Shown: positions 7,562 through 15,870, counted from the stretch's first letter. The stretch is DNA of 33,398 nucleotides from Candidatus Omnitrophota bacterium (GCA_003598135.1 QZKA01000023.1:1-33398), one strand, 5' to 3'. Notes: generated from the letters alone by a model not told the origin. Program-made: numbers and translations.

Positions 7562-8740
7562 TTAGATTGCAAGGGCAGGGCAGCAGGTTGTATTCTTGCC
7601 CTTGTTTTTTGCTTCGTAGAGTGCCCTGTCGGATTGTGCAATGATATCAGGGGCATTTGAGCCGTCATCAGGGAATGAGGCAATCCCTATGCTGACGGTC
7701 AATTTTTTGTTGGGGAGTATCTCTTCATTTATAAAAGAAAATTTTGCGATATGTTCCCTGAGTCTTTCCGCGATGTAGTACGACTCTTTTTTCCCCGTCT
7801 GTGGCAGAATTATTGCAAATTCCTCTCCGCCATACCGGCAGACATGGTCCATCTTGCGCGAATAGCTTTTTAAGAGGGAAGCCAGCTCTTTGAGTATGCT
7901 GTCTCCCGATTGATGCCCGAAGGAATCGTTGTATATTTTGAAATCGTCAATATCCAGCATCATAAGGCTTACGCTTGAAGGGGCAGCTTTTGCTTTATCC
8001 AGTTCAGCACCGAGAAGGTACTGAAAGTAGCCGTGGTTCCATAGCCCTGTCAGTGAATCTGAATGCGCCCGGGACACCGTCATTTCATAGAGCTGGGAAT
8101 TTTCAACCGCAAGACCTGCCTGGTTAGAAAGCATGATCAGCATCCGCACATCGTCTTTGCCGATAGGCTTCTTGGTAATAAAGTTATCCGCAAGCACGAT
8201 GCCGTTTACTTTATCTTTTGCCTTAAGGGGCACAATGACCAGCTCTTCGGTTTTAAGCATCTGTACGATGGGATCGTGTACATAATTGGAGATTGTCTCT
8301 TTCGTCAGATGCAGCGGCATCCCCTCAAGTACGCTTAATGAGAGTAGATTGCTTTTTTGATCATGGAGGGGGAAGCGCAGGTTTTGTACCTGCCGATTGA
8401 ACCCCGATTCTTTCATATGTATGGATACCTTATAGGCATTGATGAGGTCATCCATATCCATCTGTTCTTGTTCGATCCTGCTCCACATCTGGTTGGCTTC
8501 TTCACCGCTCTCAGGCCCGATACCCATTTTCCCCTCGATAAGCCCGTCTTTTTCGTTGACCAAAAAGAGCATGGCGCGGTTAAACCCTAGGCCGATATGG
8601 GCAGTGACGCCGGTAAGAATGATGTAGAGGATTTCGTCAAGCTTAAGCGTGGCCCTCATGGCGTTTGAGATTTCATAGAGGATGGCCAGCTCTGTTTTGG
8701 TACGTTCAAGCTCGACTTTGATCTTAGAAGTATCTTCCAT
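7562..8740 (-). CDS. GAF-GGDEF diguanylate cyclase
   Basis: A 392-residue protein: a short coiled N-terminus (KVELERTKTELAILYEIS), a GAF-type sensor domain (about 35-220), then a GGDEF domain. The catalytic motif is GGEEF (about 304-308), an active variant. RKMD sits five residues before it, matching the RxxD product-inhibition I-site. DSLTGLWN and MMLDIDDFKIYNDSFGH carry the metal and substrate residues. It should make c-di-GMP from two GTP, controlled by a ligand or partner of the GAF domain. No membrane segment is seen. The ATG at 8740 was chosen over an in-frame TTG at 8776 because that TTG is the first three bases of the likely -35 box. The protein faces smc convergently. Confidence 0.93.
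   Translation of the reverse strand: MEDTSKIKVELERTKTELAILYEISNAMRATLKLDEILYIILTGVTAHIGLGFNRAMLFLVNEKDGLIEGKMGIGPESGEEANQMWSRIEQEQMDMDDLINAYKVSIHMKESGFNRQVQNLRFPLHDQKSNLLSLSVLEGMPLHLTKETISNYVHDPIVQMLKTEELVIVPLKAKDKVNGIVLADNFITKKPIGKDDVRMLIMLSNQAGLAVENSQLYEMTVSRAHSDSLTGLWNHGYFQYLLGAELDKAKAAPSSVSLMMLDIDDFKIYNDSFGHQSGDSILKELASLLKSYSRKMDHVCRYGGEEFAIILPQTGKKESYYIAERLREHIAKFSFINEEILPNKKLTVSIGIASFPDDGSNAPDIIAQSDRALYEAKNKGKNTTCCPALAI
7570..7610 (+). terminator. Rho-independent terminator of smc, inside the convergent gene
   Basis: CAAGGGCA (7570-7577) pairs exactly with TGCCCTTG (7597-7604), with a 19-nt loop and followed by TTTTTT (7605-7610). It starts 12 bp after the smc stop and lies entirely within the last codons of the GGDEF gene on the other strand. 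Confidence 0.75.
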
Positions 8741-8747
8741 ATTGGAA

Positions 8748-8776
8748 AATGTAGCATACTTTAATCTAAATGTCAA
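8748..8776 (-). promoter_or_regulatory. probable promoter of the GGDEF gene
   Basis: On the minus strand TTGACA (8776-8771) is followed after 17 bp by TACATT (8753-8748), which matches four of six consensus -10 bases. Initiation would fall around 8741, practically at the ATG at 8740, and no Shine-Dalgarno precedes that ATG. A leaderless or near-leaderless mRNA is therefore possible. Confidence 0.5.
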
Positions 8777-8855
8777 CGTTTTGGAAACGCCCTAGTTTTG
8801 CGTGAGAAATTCCTTTTTTAACCGTCTATTGAAGCAGAGGGGAGGTGATATGTAG

Positions 8856-8903
8856 AAGGTTAAGGTCAAGGCTAAGGCTAAGGCTAAGGCTAAGGCTAAG
8901 GTT
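8856..8903. repeat. tandem AAGGYT hexamer array (8 units)
   Basis: Eight uninterrupted hexamers: AAGGTT, AAGGTC, five AAGGCT, AAGGTT. With the hairpin that follows, the array fills most of the 363-bp gap between the GGDEF gene and recA. From 8777 to 8855 nothing is recognised except a purine-rich AGAGGGGAGG at 8836-8845 with no open reading frame after it. The same unit occurs at 1598-1659, 15771-15821 and 18207-18243. Confidence 0.9.
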
Positions 8904-9035
8904 TGTAGTGGGTACAGAGTATTGAGCGCTGGATGCGTAATGCGTACAGCGTTATGCGTATTGCGCCGTACTCCGTACGCATCACGCTGAACGCCGAGCG
9001 CCTAACGCATACAAAACTCTATACTCACTACGAAT
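8904..9035. repeat. long imperfect hairpin repeat upstream of recA
   Basis: The left half (TGTAGTGGGTACAGAGTATTG, then GCGTACAGCGTTATGCGTA) and the right half (TACGCATCACGCTGAACGC, then CAAAACTCTATACTCACTACG) are complementary along most of their length without gaps, with mismatches. They fold around a short centre near 8967-8972. The right arm, ending CTATACTCACTACGAAT, recurs before hisA (15871-15925) and trpE (18552-18611). The repeat ends 3 bp before the recA -35 box. Confidence 0.8.
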
Positions 9036-9038
9036 ATA

Positions 9039-9067
9039 TTGACACTAAGATATTGCTACGCTATAAT
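9039..9067 (+). promoter_or_regulatory. consensus sigma70-type promoter of recA
   Basis: TTGACA (9039-9044) and TATAAT (9062-9067) are perfect consensus boxes with a 17-bp spacer. The recA ATG follows 36 bp later, with a GGAGG ribosome site at 9094-9098. No CTGT-N8-ACAG or CGAAC-N4-GTTCG LexA box is seen, so SOS control of the classical types is not evident. Confidence 0.88.
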
Positions 9068-9103
9068 TAAACTCTAATTCCCCACTAAAAATCGGAGGCA
9101 GTC

Positions 9104-10123
9104 ATGGTAGTCGAAAGAAAAAAAGAAGAAACACATATTTCAGACCGTCATAAAGCACTGGAATTAGCACTCGCCCAGATCGAGAAGCAGTTCGGAAAAG
9201 GCTCGATTATGAAGCTTGGAAGCAAGGTCATTGTTGACGTGGAGGCGATTTCAACGGGCGCCCTTACCCTTGATGTAGCGCTGGGCGTGGGCGGGATTCC
9301 CCGCGGCAGGGTAATCGAGGTGTTCGGGCCAGAGGCATCAGGAAAGACGACCCTTACCTTAAGCGTGACCAAGGAGATCCAGAAGAAGGGCGGGGTAGCC
9401 GCGTTTATCGATGCGGAGCACGCATTTGATTCCAATTATGCCAAGATAATCGGGGTCAACCTCGATGATTTGCTTATTTCTCAGCCGGATACAGGTGAAC
9501 AGGCCCTGGAGATAGCCGAGACCTTGGTGCGTTCCAATGCGGTTGACCTGGTGGTGATTGATTCGGTAGCTGCGCTTACTCCCCGCGCTGAAATCGAAGG
9601 CGAGATGGGGGATTCTCATATGGGACTTCAGGCGCGCCTTATGTCGCAGGCGCTGCGAAAGCTCACAGGCGCAATAAGTAAATCGCGTACCTGTGTTATT
9701 TTTATCAATCAGATCCGTGAAAAAATAGGGGTAATGTTCGGTTCTCCTGAAACGACTCCCGGGGGCAGGGCGCTTAAGTTCTATGCCTCAGTGCGGCTTG
9801 ATTTGAGGAGGATCGCGACGTTGAAGTCAGGAGATAATGTCATCGGTAATAGGGTGAGGGCGCGGGTAGTGAAAAATAAAGTTGCACCACCCTTTAAGGA
9901 GGCAGAATTCGAGATACTGCACAATGAAGGGGTTGTCAAGACCGGGGCAGTTGTTGATGCGGGCATCGCACAGGAGGTAATCCAGAAAAGCGGCACGTGG
10001 CTTTCCTTTAAAGATGAAAAGATCGGCCAGGGCAGGGATGCAGCAATCAAGACGCTTAAAGAAAAGCCAAAACTGCAGGAAGAGATTGAAAAAGAAGTAA
10101 GAAAAAAGATTGCGTTTGCCTGA
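9104..10123 (+). CDS. recA: recombinase RecA
   Basis: A 339-residue RecA of normal length. It coats single-stranded DNA, uses ATP for homology search and strand exchange, and supports recombinational repair. Walker A is GPEASGKTT (75-83); Walker B is the [19 protein letters not shown] region with the Mg-binding Asp. Loop L1 includes [19 protein letters not shown], loop L2 is [18 protein letters not shown], and the FINQIR motif precedes it. The C-terminus is basic and Lys/Glu-rich ([14 protein letters not shown]), shorter and less acidic than in E. coli. The start is supported by GGAGG 5 bp upstream. recX follows after 59 bp on the same strand, the usual pairing of recombinase and modulator. 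Confidence 0.99.
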   Translation: MVVERKKEETHISDRHKALELALAQIEKQFGKGSIMKLGSKVIVDVEAISTGALTLDVALGVGGIPRGRVIEVFGPEASGKTTLTLSVTKEIQKKGGVAAFIDAEHAFDSNYAKIIGVNLDDLLISQPDTGEQALEIAETLVRSNAVDLVVIDSVAALTPRAEIEGEMGDSHMGLQARLMSQALRKLTGAISKSRTCVIFINQIREKIGVMFGSPETTPGGRALKFYASVRLDLRRIATLKSGDNVIGNRVRARVVKNKVAPPFKEAEFEILHNEGVVKTGAVVDAGIAQEVIQKSGTWLSFKDEKIGQGRDAAIKTLKEKPKLQEEIEKEVRKKIAFA

Positions 10124-10182
10124 AGGTGCTTAAAAAAAACAGGGGCTATCGTAAAGAGCGCGATATTATTTATTGAAAGAGA

Positions 10183-10662
10183 GTGCGCAACAGAAGAACC
10201 GTTGATACCTTTGAGAGGGCTAAAGAATACTCCTTCCTGCTTCTTAAATTCAGACAAAGAAGCGAGAAAGAAATCCGGAACCGACTTGAGAGGAAAGAAT
10301 TTGCCATAAAAGTTATCGAAGAGGTCCTCGCATTTCTTAAGGAGAAAGGATTTCTTGATGATAGGCGTTTTGCCGTTGCTTGGACCGAAAGCCGTTTGAA
10401 AAAGCCTTTTGGTTTACGTAGGGTCAAGCAGGAACTGAGAATAAAAGGGATTGCAGCGGAAATTATCGATCAGGTTTGCGCAGAAGCGGGTGCGCGCTAC
10501 CCTGAAAATAAAATAGTAGACGTGATAGCGCTCAAGAAATTAAGAAATTACGCGGATAAAGATACAGTTACACAAAAAAGGCGTTTATACGGATACCTGA
10601 TCCGGCGCGGTTTTTCATCTGATGTGATAGCTGAGGCCATTAACCGATTAGTGAAAGAATGA
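10183..10662 (+). CDS. recX: regulatory protein RecX
   Basis: A 159-residue all-helical RecX-like protein that would bind RecA filaments and limit recombinase activity. Three-helix repeats are visible: RSEKEIRNRLERKEF and VLAFLKEKGFLDDRRFA (about 26-64), RVKQELRIKGIAAEIIDQV (about 80-98), and a final repeat with LYGYLIRRGFSSDVIAEAI near the end. The LDDRRFA segment is the best signature. No ATG is available, so translation probably starts at the GTG at 10183, preceded by GAAAGAGA. The stop overlaps the alaS ATG by 4 bp. The recA-recX-alaS order is common in bacteria. Confidence 0.93.
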   Translation: MRNRRTVDTFERAKEYSFLLLKFRQRSEKEIRNRLERKEFAIKVIEEVLAFLKEKGFLDDRRFAVAWTESRLKKPFGLRRVKQELRIKGIAAEIIDQVCAEAGARYPENKIVDVIALKKLRNYADKDTVTQKRRLYGYLIRRGFSSDVIAEAINRLVKE

Positions 10663-13289
10663 AGGCAGACAGCCTAAGAGAGAAATTTCTTGAATTTTTC
10701 AAGTCCAAGAAGCACAGGATTGTTTCCAGTGATTCGCTTGTGCCTTCCGATGACCCTACCGTGCTGTTTACTCCTGCGGGGATGAACCAGTTCAAGAAAC
10801 AGTTTTTAGGGCAAATTACCGGTTTTACGCGGGCAGCTTCTTCACAACGCTGTTTACGCACCGATGACCTCGATAAGGTGGGCAATACCGAATACCATCA
10901 TACCTTTTTTGAGATGCTTGGGAATTTCTCATTCGGCGACTACTTTAAGCAGGATGCTATTTGCTGGGCGTGGGAATTTCTGACGGGGGTACTTAAGATT
11001 CACAAGGAAAAATTATGGGTTTCAGTGTATAAGGGAGACGAAGAGGCATACCGCATCTGGAAGGATGAAATCAAGATCCCCCAATCTAAAATAGTCAAGC
11101 TCGGGGATAAGGATAATTTTTGGCCCGCAGAAGCAAAGACCAAGGGGCCTAATGGTCCTTGCGGCCCGTGTTCTGAGATATTCTTTGACCGGGGCCCAGC
11201 CGTAGGCTGCAAGAAGCCCGGGTGTACTCCTGCCTGCGACTGCGGCAGATTTGTTGAAGTATGGAACCTTGTGTTTACGCAGTTCAACCGTAAAGGCGCA
11301 GGGACGCTAGAACCGTTGCCCAAGAAAAATATCGATACAGGCATGGGCCTTGAAAGGCTGGCAGCGGTCATGCAGGGGGTATCAAGCAATTTTGAGACAG
11401 ACTTGTTTGCCGGGATCATCCAGGAGATACGCAGGCATTGTAACTCAGAAAACAGCAAGGAAAAACAGCTCTTATATGCGGTTTCCGACCATATACGGGC
11501 TATCACCTTTGCGATATATGATGGGGTATTGCCTTCAAATGAATCGCGGGGCTATGTAGTAAGGAAGCTTATTCGTAAAAGCTCCTTGCACTTAAGGTCT
11601 CTGGGCATCAATGGGCCGTTCCTTTACACGCTGGTGCCGGTGGTCGCAGAAACCATGGAAAAGCCGTATCCGGAATTGAGCGAACGACGAGAAGATATTG
11701 CGCAAATAATCCTGGCCGAAGAAAATAATTTTATAAACACCCTTAAGACAAGCGATGCGTTATTTAATGAAAAGTTTAATACTGGTTCAACATTATCCCT
11801 GGCGCCTGAAAAAGCTGGATGCATTGCATTTCAGCTTTATGATACCTACGGTATTCCGTTTGAGCTGACTATGGAATGGTCAAAAAAGCATGGGATTACG
11901 ATTTCAAAAGAAGCATTTACGAAAGCACTGCATTTGCAGAAGGAGCGCTCGAAGTCGCAGAGCCAGATGCAAGGCGATGTATTCAGCCACAAGGAACTCG
12001 ATTTGAGTGTAAAAGAAACAAAATTCCACGGCTACGAGGGTTGTGCGATTAAGAGTAAAATCCTTAAGATCATAAAGGATGGCCGGGAAGCTGCAAAAAT
12101 TGCGGAAGGCGATGAGGCAGAAATCGTTTTAGACAAGACCGTTTTTTACGGCGAATCAGGAGGCCAGGTAGGCGATACGGGAGAGGTGCGCAAGGGTAAG
12201 AATATATTTGAAGTTACGGATGCCAAGAAAATAGGCAAGGTTATCGTGCATAAAGGGAAAGTATTGCAAGGCGTTTTTAAGAAGAGTGATTTAGTATCTT
12301 CGGCTGTTGATGCAGTGCGCAGGCTTTCTATTGCCAGGAACCATACTGCAACACATCTCCTTCAGGCAGGATTGCGCAAGGTCCTTGGCAGCCACGTGCA
12401 GCAGCAGGGTTCTTTTGTCGGCGCAGATAAGCTGCGTTTTGATTTTACACATTTTAAGGCGCTTGACAAAGACCAGCTTGCCAGAGTCGAGGAGCTGGTG
12501 AATAACTATGTCCTTGCGAATGCCGACCTGAAGGTAAAAATTCTTAGCCGCAAGGACGCAAAAAAGGCAGGGGCGCTTGCCTTTTTCGGGGAGAAATACG
12601 AAGATAAGGTGCGCATGGTTACGATAGGCAATTTTTCTTTTGAGTTATGCGCGGGGATCCATCTTCAGAAGACCGGCTCAATAGGGTTATTTAAAATAAT
12701 CCAGGAAGGTTCTGTGGCAAGCGGCATCAGAAGGATAGAGGCAGTTACAGGTATGAGCGCGTATGCGTTGGTGCGCAAAGAGGAGGGAATTCTTGAAGAA
12801 GCAGCGAGTATTTTAAACGTTGCCAAAGAAGGGGTTGTGCAGCAGCTCGAAAACCGCATACACAGGATAAAGGAACTGGAAAAGCAGAATTCCGCAAAAA
12901 AATACCAGGATATCAAAGGTTCGCTACAGCATTTTCTTGAGAAAGCGCACGCAGTAGGAGAAATCAGGTTAATCGCAGAGATTGTCAGCGATGCGGATGA
13001 TATAGGGATACTTAGGAGCGCCGTGGATACGATGAAGAAAGACCTTACAGGAAGCGTGATAGCGCTGGGTTCGGTCAAAGAAGGCAAGGCTGTTTTGGTG
13101 GTGGGGCTTACCGCGGATTTGGCAGAAAAAGGCTGGGATGCCTCTTTGCTCATCCGTAGTGCTGCTTCTGTGCTTGAAGGTAGCGGCGGAGGAAGAAAAG
13201 ACTTTGCGCAGGCCGGTGGCACAAAGCCTGAGCGCTTTGCGCAGGCCTTTGCGCAGCTCAAAGCAGAAATAGAAAGAAGACAGAAATGA
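10659..13289 (+). CDS. alaS: alanyl-tRNA synthetase
   Basis: An 876-residue full-length class II synthetase charging tRNA-Ala, with the start fixed by the ATGA overlap with recX. The aminoacylation core carries FTPAGMNQFKKQFLG, RCLRTDDLDKVG, HHTFFEMLGNFSFGDYFK and DTGMGLERL (228-233 region). GPNGPCGPCSEIFFDRGP and the Cys cluster CKKPGCTPACDCGRF are also typical. The editing domain has HTATH (562-566) and CAGIH (664-668), retaining the metal-binding His/His/Cys/His set although the usual motif is CGGTH. The C-Ala/DHHA1 end has GSGGGRKDFAQAGG (841-854). It overlaps hisD by 4 bp, so a housekeeping gene is tied translationally to the histidine cluster. Confidence 0.99.
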   Translation: MKADSLREKFLEFFKSKKHRIVSSDSLVPSDDPTVLFTPAGMNQFKKQFLGQITGFTRAASSQRCLRTDDLDKVGNTEYHHTFFEMLGNFSFGDYFKQDAICWAWEFLTGVLKIHKEKLWVSVYKGDEEAYRIWKDEIKIPQSKIVKLGDKDNFWPAEAKTKGPNGPCGPCSEIFFDRGPAVGCKKPGCTPACDCGRFVEVWNLVFTQFNRKGAGTLEPLPKKNIDTGMGLERLAAVMQGVSSNFETDLFAGIIQEIRRHCNSENSKEKQLLYAVSDHIRAITFAIYDGVLPSNESRGYVVRKLIRKSSLHLRSLGINGPFLYTLVPVVAETMEKPYPELSERREDIAQIILAEENNFINTLKTSDALFNEKFNTGSTLSLAPEKAGCIAFQLYDTYGIPFELTMEWSKKHGITISKEAFTKALHLQKERSKSQSQMQGDVFSHKELDLSVKETKFHGYEGCAIKSKILKIIKDGREAAKIAEGDEAEIVLDKTVFYGESGGQVGDTGEVRKGKNIFEVTDAKKIGKVIVHKGKVLQGVFKKSDLVSSAVDAVRRLSIARNHTATHLLQAGLRKVLGSHVQQQGSFVGADKLRFDFTHFKALDKDQLARVEELVNNYVLANADLKVKILSRKDAKKAGALAFFGEKYEDKVRMVTIGNFSFELCAGIHLQKTGSIGLFKIIQEGSVASGIRRIEAVTGMSAYALVRKEEGILEEAASILNVAKEGVVQQLENRIHRIKELEKQNSAKKYQDIKGSLQHFLEKAHAVGEIRLIAEIVSDADDIGILRSAVDTMKKDLTGSVIALGSVKEGKAVLVVGLTADLAEKGWDASLLIRSAASVLEGSGGGRKDFAQAGGTKPERFAQAFAQLKAEIERRQK

Positions 13290-14515
13290 GGCTGATTAGG
13301 GCAAACAACAAAAAATTGAAGAAGATATACGACCGTAGGTTTCTGCGCTCAAGGCGCGTCGAAGAGAAGGTGAGGCAGATACTCGAAGATGTGCGGCTCC
13401 TTGGCGATGAAGCGGTCCTTAAATATACCAGGAAATTTGATAAAGTCAAATTAACTCCCCGGCAGTTGCGCGTGGCGGAGAACGAAATAAGCGGGGCGTA
13501 TCAGAATATCAGCCCCAATTTTGTGGCCAGTCTCAAAATAATCATCGAAAACATAAATAAGTTTTACAAAAAGGCCCTTAAGAAATCATGGAAAATGAAG
13601 GATGCGGACGGGCTTATCCTGGGGGAGAACTATGGGCCTATTGAGAAGGTCGGCATCTATATTCCTGCGGGGACCGCGCCGCTTGTATCGACGGTGTACA
13701 TGACTGTACTGCCGGCAAAGATCGCAGGGGTTAAGAAAATTATTTTAATTACTCCTCCGGATAAAAACGGCTATGTCAATCCGCATATCCTGGTGGTAGC
13801 CAATTTATTAAAGGTCGACGAGATCTACCGGGTGGGAGGCGCACAAGGGATAGCCGCATTAGCCTACGGGACCAAGACCATCCCCTGCGTGGACAAAATA
13901 GTCGGGCCAGGCAATATGTACGTTTCTGAGGCAAAAAGGCAGGTGTATGGGGTCGTGGATATCGACATGATTGCAGGGCCTACAGAACTGGTGGTGATTG
14001 CCAACCGGTTCAGCGATCCGAGGTTTATCATTGCAGATTTAAAGGCACAGGCAGAACACCTGCAGGGCCTGGCAATCCTGATCACTAATTCAAAGAAACT
14101 TGCGAAAGAGGTACGGCCTGCGCTTGCAGGCGTTAGCGGTTATATTATCCTGACAAAAAATTTGCAGGAAGCAGCAGAGGTTGCTAATGCAATTGCTCCT
14201 GAGCATCTTGAAATACTGGTGAAAAACCCGCTCAGGCTTATAAAAAGCATAAAGAATGCTGGCGCAATATTCTTAGGTTCTTATAGCCCGACTGCGGTCG
14301 GCGATTATGTGGCAGGGCCCAGCCACGTGCTGCCCACGCAGGGGACTGCCAGGTTTTTCTCAGGGTTGTCGACTAACGATTTCGTGAAGAATACGCATAT
14401 CATCGGATATTCGAAAAAGGCACTTGAGAAGATACGCGAGCCGCTTGAAAAAATTGCCACTATCGAGGGGCTTCAGGAACATCTTCAGTCTTTCAAGGCG
14501 CGCTTTGAATCATAA
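13286..14515 (+). CDS. hisD: histidinol dehydrogenase
   Basis: A 409-residue zinc enzyme catalysing the last two oxidations, histidinol to histidinal to histidine, with NAD+. Recognisable blocks are IYIPAGTAPLVSTVYMTVLP, RVGGAQGIAALAYGT, KIVGPGNMYVSEAKR and DIDMIAGPTELVVIA. The Zn/catalytic residues are present: QAEH (normally followed by Asp, here by LQG), APEHLEI with the catalytic Glu-His, VGDYVAGPSHVLPT with the Zn Asp, and a C-terminal His in LQEHLQS. Length is slightly below the usual 425-435. The start overlaps the alaS stop by 4 bp. It is the first gene of the his block, and hisB follows after 16 bp. Confidence 0.98.
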   Translation: MRLIRANNKKLKKIYDRRFLRSRRVEEKVRQILEDVRLLGDEAVLKYTRKFDKVKLTPRQLRVAENEISGAYQNISPNFVASLKIIIENINKFYKKALKKSWKMKDADGLILGENYGPIEKVGIYIPAGTAPLVSTVYMTVLPAKIAGVKKIILITPPDKNGYVNPHILVVANLLKVDEIYRVGGAQGIAALAYGTKTIPCVDKIVGPGNMYVSEAKRQVYGVVDIDMIAGPTELVVIANRFSDPRFIIADLKAQAEHLQGLAILITNSKKLAKEVRPALAGVSGYIILTKNLQEAAEVANAIAPEHLEILVKNPLRLIKSIKNAGAIFLGSYSPTAVGDYVAGPSHVLPTQGTARFFSGLSTNDFVKNTHIIGYSKKALEKIREPLEKIATIEGLQEHLQSFKARFES

Positions 14516-14531
14516 CAATAAGGAAGGCAAT

Positions 14532-15143
14532 ATGGCAAAGAGGATTGCGACCGTCAGAAGAAAGACAAAAGAGACCGATATCACGGCAACGCTTAATATC
14601 GATGGCAGCGGCAAGGCAAAAATAAAAAGCGGGATCGGCCTGCTTGACCATTTGCTTGAGCTTTTTGCGTTTCATGGGCTTTTTGATATAGAGGTACTTG
14701 CGAAAGGCGACCTTAGGGTTGATGTACATCACACCAACGAAGATATCGGCTTGGTGCTTGGAGAAGTTTTTAAAAAGGCGCTCGGAGACAAAAGAGGTAT
14801 CAGTAGATTTGGCGAGATGTCCGTTCCGATGGAAGACATAGTTGCAGTAGTAACAGTGGATATCAGCGGCAGAGGCTTTTTTGAGAAAATACGTTTTGAA
14901 GCGGGAGCCCGGTCCGCGAGTAAAAATGAATCAGGGTATTCTTTTGATTATGCCAACCACTTTTTTGAATCTTTTGCCAAGCATCTTGGGATGAATTTAA
15001 GCATTAGGCTTTTTGGTACGAACCCAGATTTGCACACTAACCTTGAGCCTGTTTTTAAAGCCTCTGGCATCGCGCTTGATAAGGCTACCCAGATTGACGC
15101 ACGCCGCAAAGGCATACCTTCCACCAAAGGCATTATTGATTAG
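14532..15143 (+). CDS. hisB: imidazoleglycerol-phosphate dehydratase, with altered second metal motif
   Basis: A 203-residue monofunctional IGPD that dehydrates imidazoleglycerol phosphate to imidazoleacetol phosphate. The start was set at 14532 because AGGAAGG lies 4 bp upstream and the alignment begins there; an in-frame upstream extension overlapping hisD was rejected. The first half is canonical: GIGLLDHLLELFAFHG and HHTNED (66-71), then RFGEMSVPMED. In the second half the usual TLH is NLS (Ser157), and the usual HHxxE is HTNLE (168-172). Two conserved histidines of the metal site are thus replaced, while His168 and Glu172 remain. The FKASGIAL and PSTKGIID blocks are normal. The operon position implies function, but activity needs testing. 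Confidence 0.93.
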   Translation: MAKRIATVRRKTKETDITATLNIDGSGKAKIKSGIGLLDHLLELFAFHGLFDIEVLAKGDLRVDVHHTNEDIGLVLGEVFKKALGDKRGISRFGEMSVPMEDIVAVVTVDISGRGFFEKIRFEAGARSASKNESGYSFDYANHFFESFAKHLGMNLSIRLFGTNPDLHTNLEPVFKASGIALDKATQIDARRKGIPSTKGIID

Positions 15144-15752
15144 ATGATTGCGATTATCGATTACGGCATGGGTAATATTCACAGCGTGCAGAAGGCACTC
15201 ATTTCGATGGGTGCTAAAACGTTAGTTACCAATAATCCGAAAGATATTGCGTCGTGCGATAAATTAGTATTGCCGGGAGTGGGGTCATTTGGGGATGCGC
15301 TTAAAGACATGGATAGGCAGGGGCTTATTAAGGCTACGCGAACCCACATAGAGAAGAAGAAAATTTTTTTAGGGATCTGCCTAGGGCTGCAACTTTTATT
15401 TGAGGAGAGCGAAGAGTCACCCGGCGCAAAAGGACTGGGGATTTTTAAGGGCAAGGCCAGGCGGTTTAGCGGTTCTTTAGGGCTTAAGGTCCCGCACATG
15501 GGATGGAACCAGCTGCAATTTATGCAATCCGCATGCCCCCTTTTTAAAGGAATAGATAATAATTCCTTTGTATATTTCTGTCATTCTTTTTACGCAGAGC
15601 CAACGCAAAAAGAAATTATCGCCTCAACAACCGGTTACGGCACTGATTTTGCGTCTATTCTATGGCAGGATACTATATATGCACTGCAGTTCCACCCGGA
15701 AAAAAGCCAGGACGTGGGGCTGCAGATGATTAAGAACTTCGTTGAGCTGTAG
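15144..15752 (+). CDS. hisH: imidazole glycerol phosphate synthase, glutaminase subunit
   Basis: A 202-residue class I glutamine amidotransferase that releases ammonia from glutamine for HisF. The catalytic triad is visible: the nucleophile Cys79 in GICLGLQLLFE, and His184 and Glu186 in FHPEKSQ. The N-terminus IAIIDYGMGNIHSV and the oxyanion-region LPGVGSFGDA are typical. The ATG follows the hisB stop with no gap (TAGATG), so translation is probably coupled. Its partner hisF is about 1.3 kb downstream, separated by a repeat block, hisA and a lipoprotein gene. Confidence 0.98.
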   Translation: MIAIIDYGMGNIHSVQKALISMGAKTLVTNNPKDIASCDKLVLPGVGSFGDALKDMDRQGLIKATRTHIEKKKIFLGICLGLQLLFEESEESPGAKGLGIFKGKARRFSGSLGLKVPHMGWNQLQFMQSACPLFKGIDNNSFVYFCHSFYAEPTQKEIIASTTGYGTDFASILWQDTIYALQFHPEKSQDVGLQMIKNFVEL

Positions 15753-15770
15753 TTGTTGCAGATATTCAAA

Positions 15771-15821
15771 AAGGCTAAGGTTAAAGGTTTAGGTTTAGTA
15801 AGGCTAAGGTTAAGGCTTAGG
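15771..15821. repeat. degenerate AAGGYT hexamer array between hisH and hisA
   Basis: AAGGCT and AAGGTT units with slips (AGGTTT, AAAGGT), beginning 18 nt after the hisH stop. It is followed at 15849-15868 by a small hairpin, ATTGGT/ACCAAT around an AT-rich loop, that lacks a terminator-like GC stem. The array interrupts an otherwise continuous his gene run. Confidence 0.8.
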
Positions 15822-15870
15822 TAGCGCGTATGATAAATGGGTGAGGTCATTGGTATTTTTTCACCAATAA

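Noticed and set aside
8741..8776. TTG start of the GGDEF gene at 8776
   Set aside because: These bases form the likely -35 box TTGACA, so they would not be transcribed.
8856..8903. Regular short repeats suggesting a CRISPR array or telomere-like sequence
   Set aside because: Units are contiguous hexamers without spacers, only eight copies long, internal to the chromosome, and no cas gene is nearby.
9036..9103. LexA/SOS box in the recA promoter
   Set aside because: Neither CTGT-N8-ACAG nor CGAAC-N4-GTTCG type palindromes occur; a different lineage-specific box cannot be excluded.
10640..13261. Long antisense reading frames opposite alaS and other genes
   Set aside because: They lack ribosome sites and recognisable protein features, and are explained by codon bias of the genes on the + strand.
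14424..14531. Longer HisB beginning inside hisD
   Set aside because: A good ribosome site directly precedes the ATG at 14532, and the added residues have no counterpart in the family.
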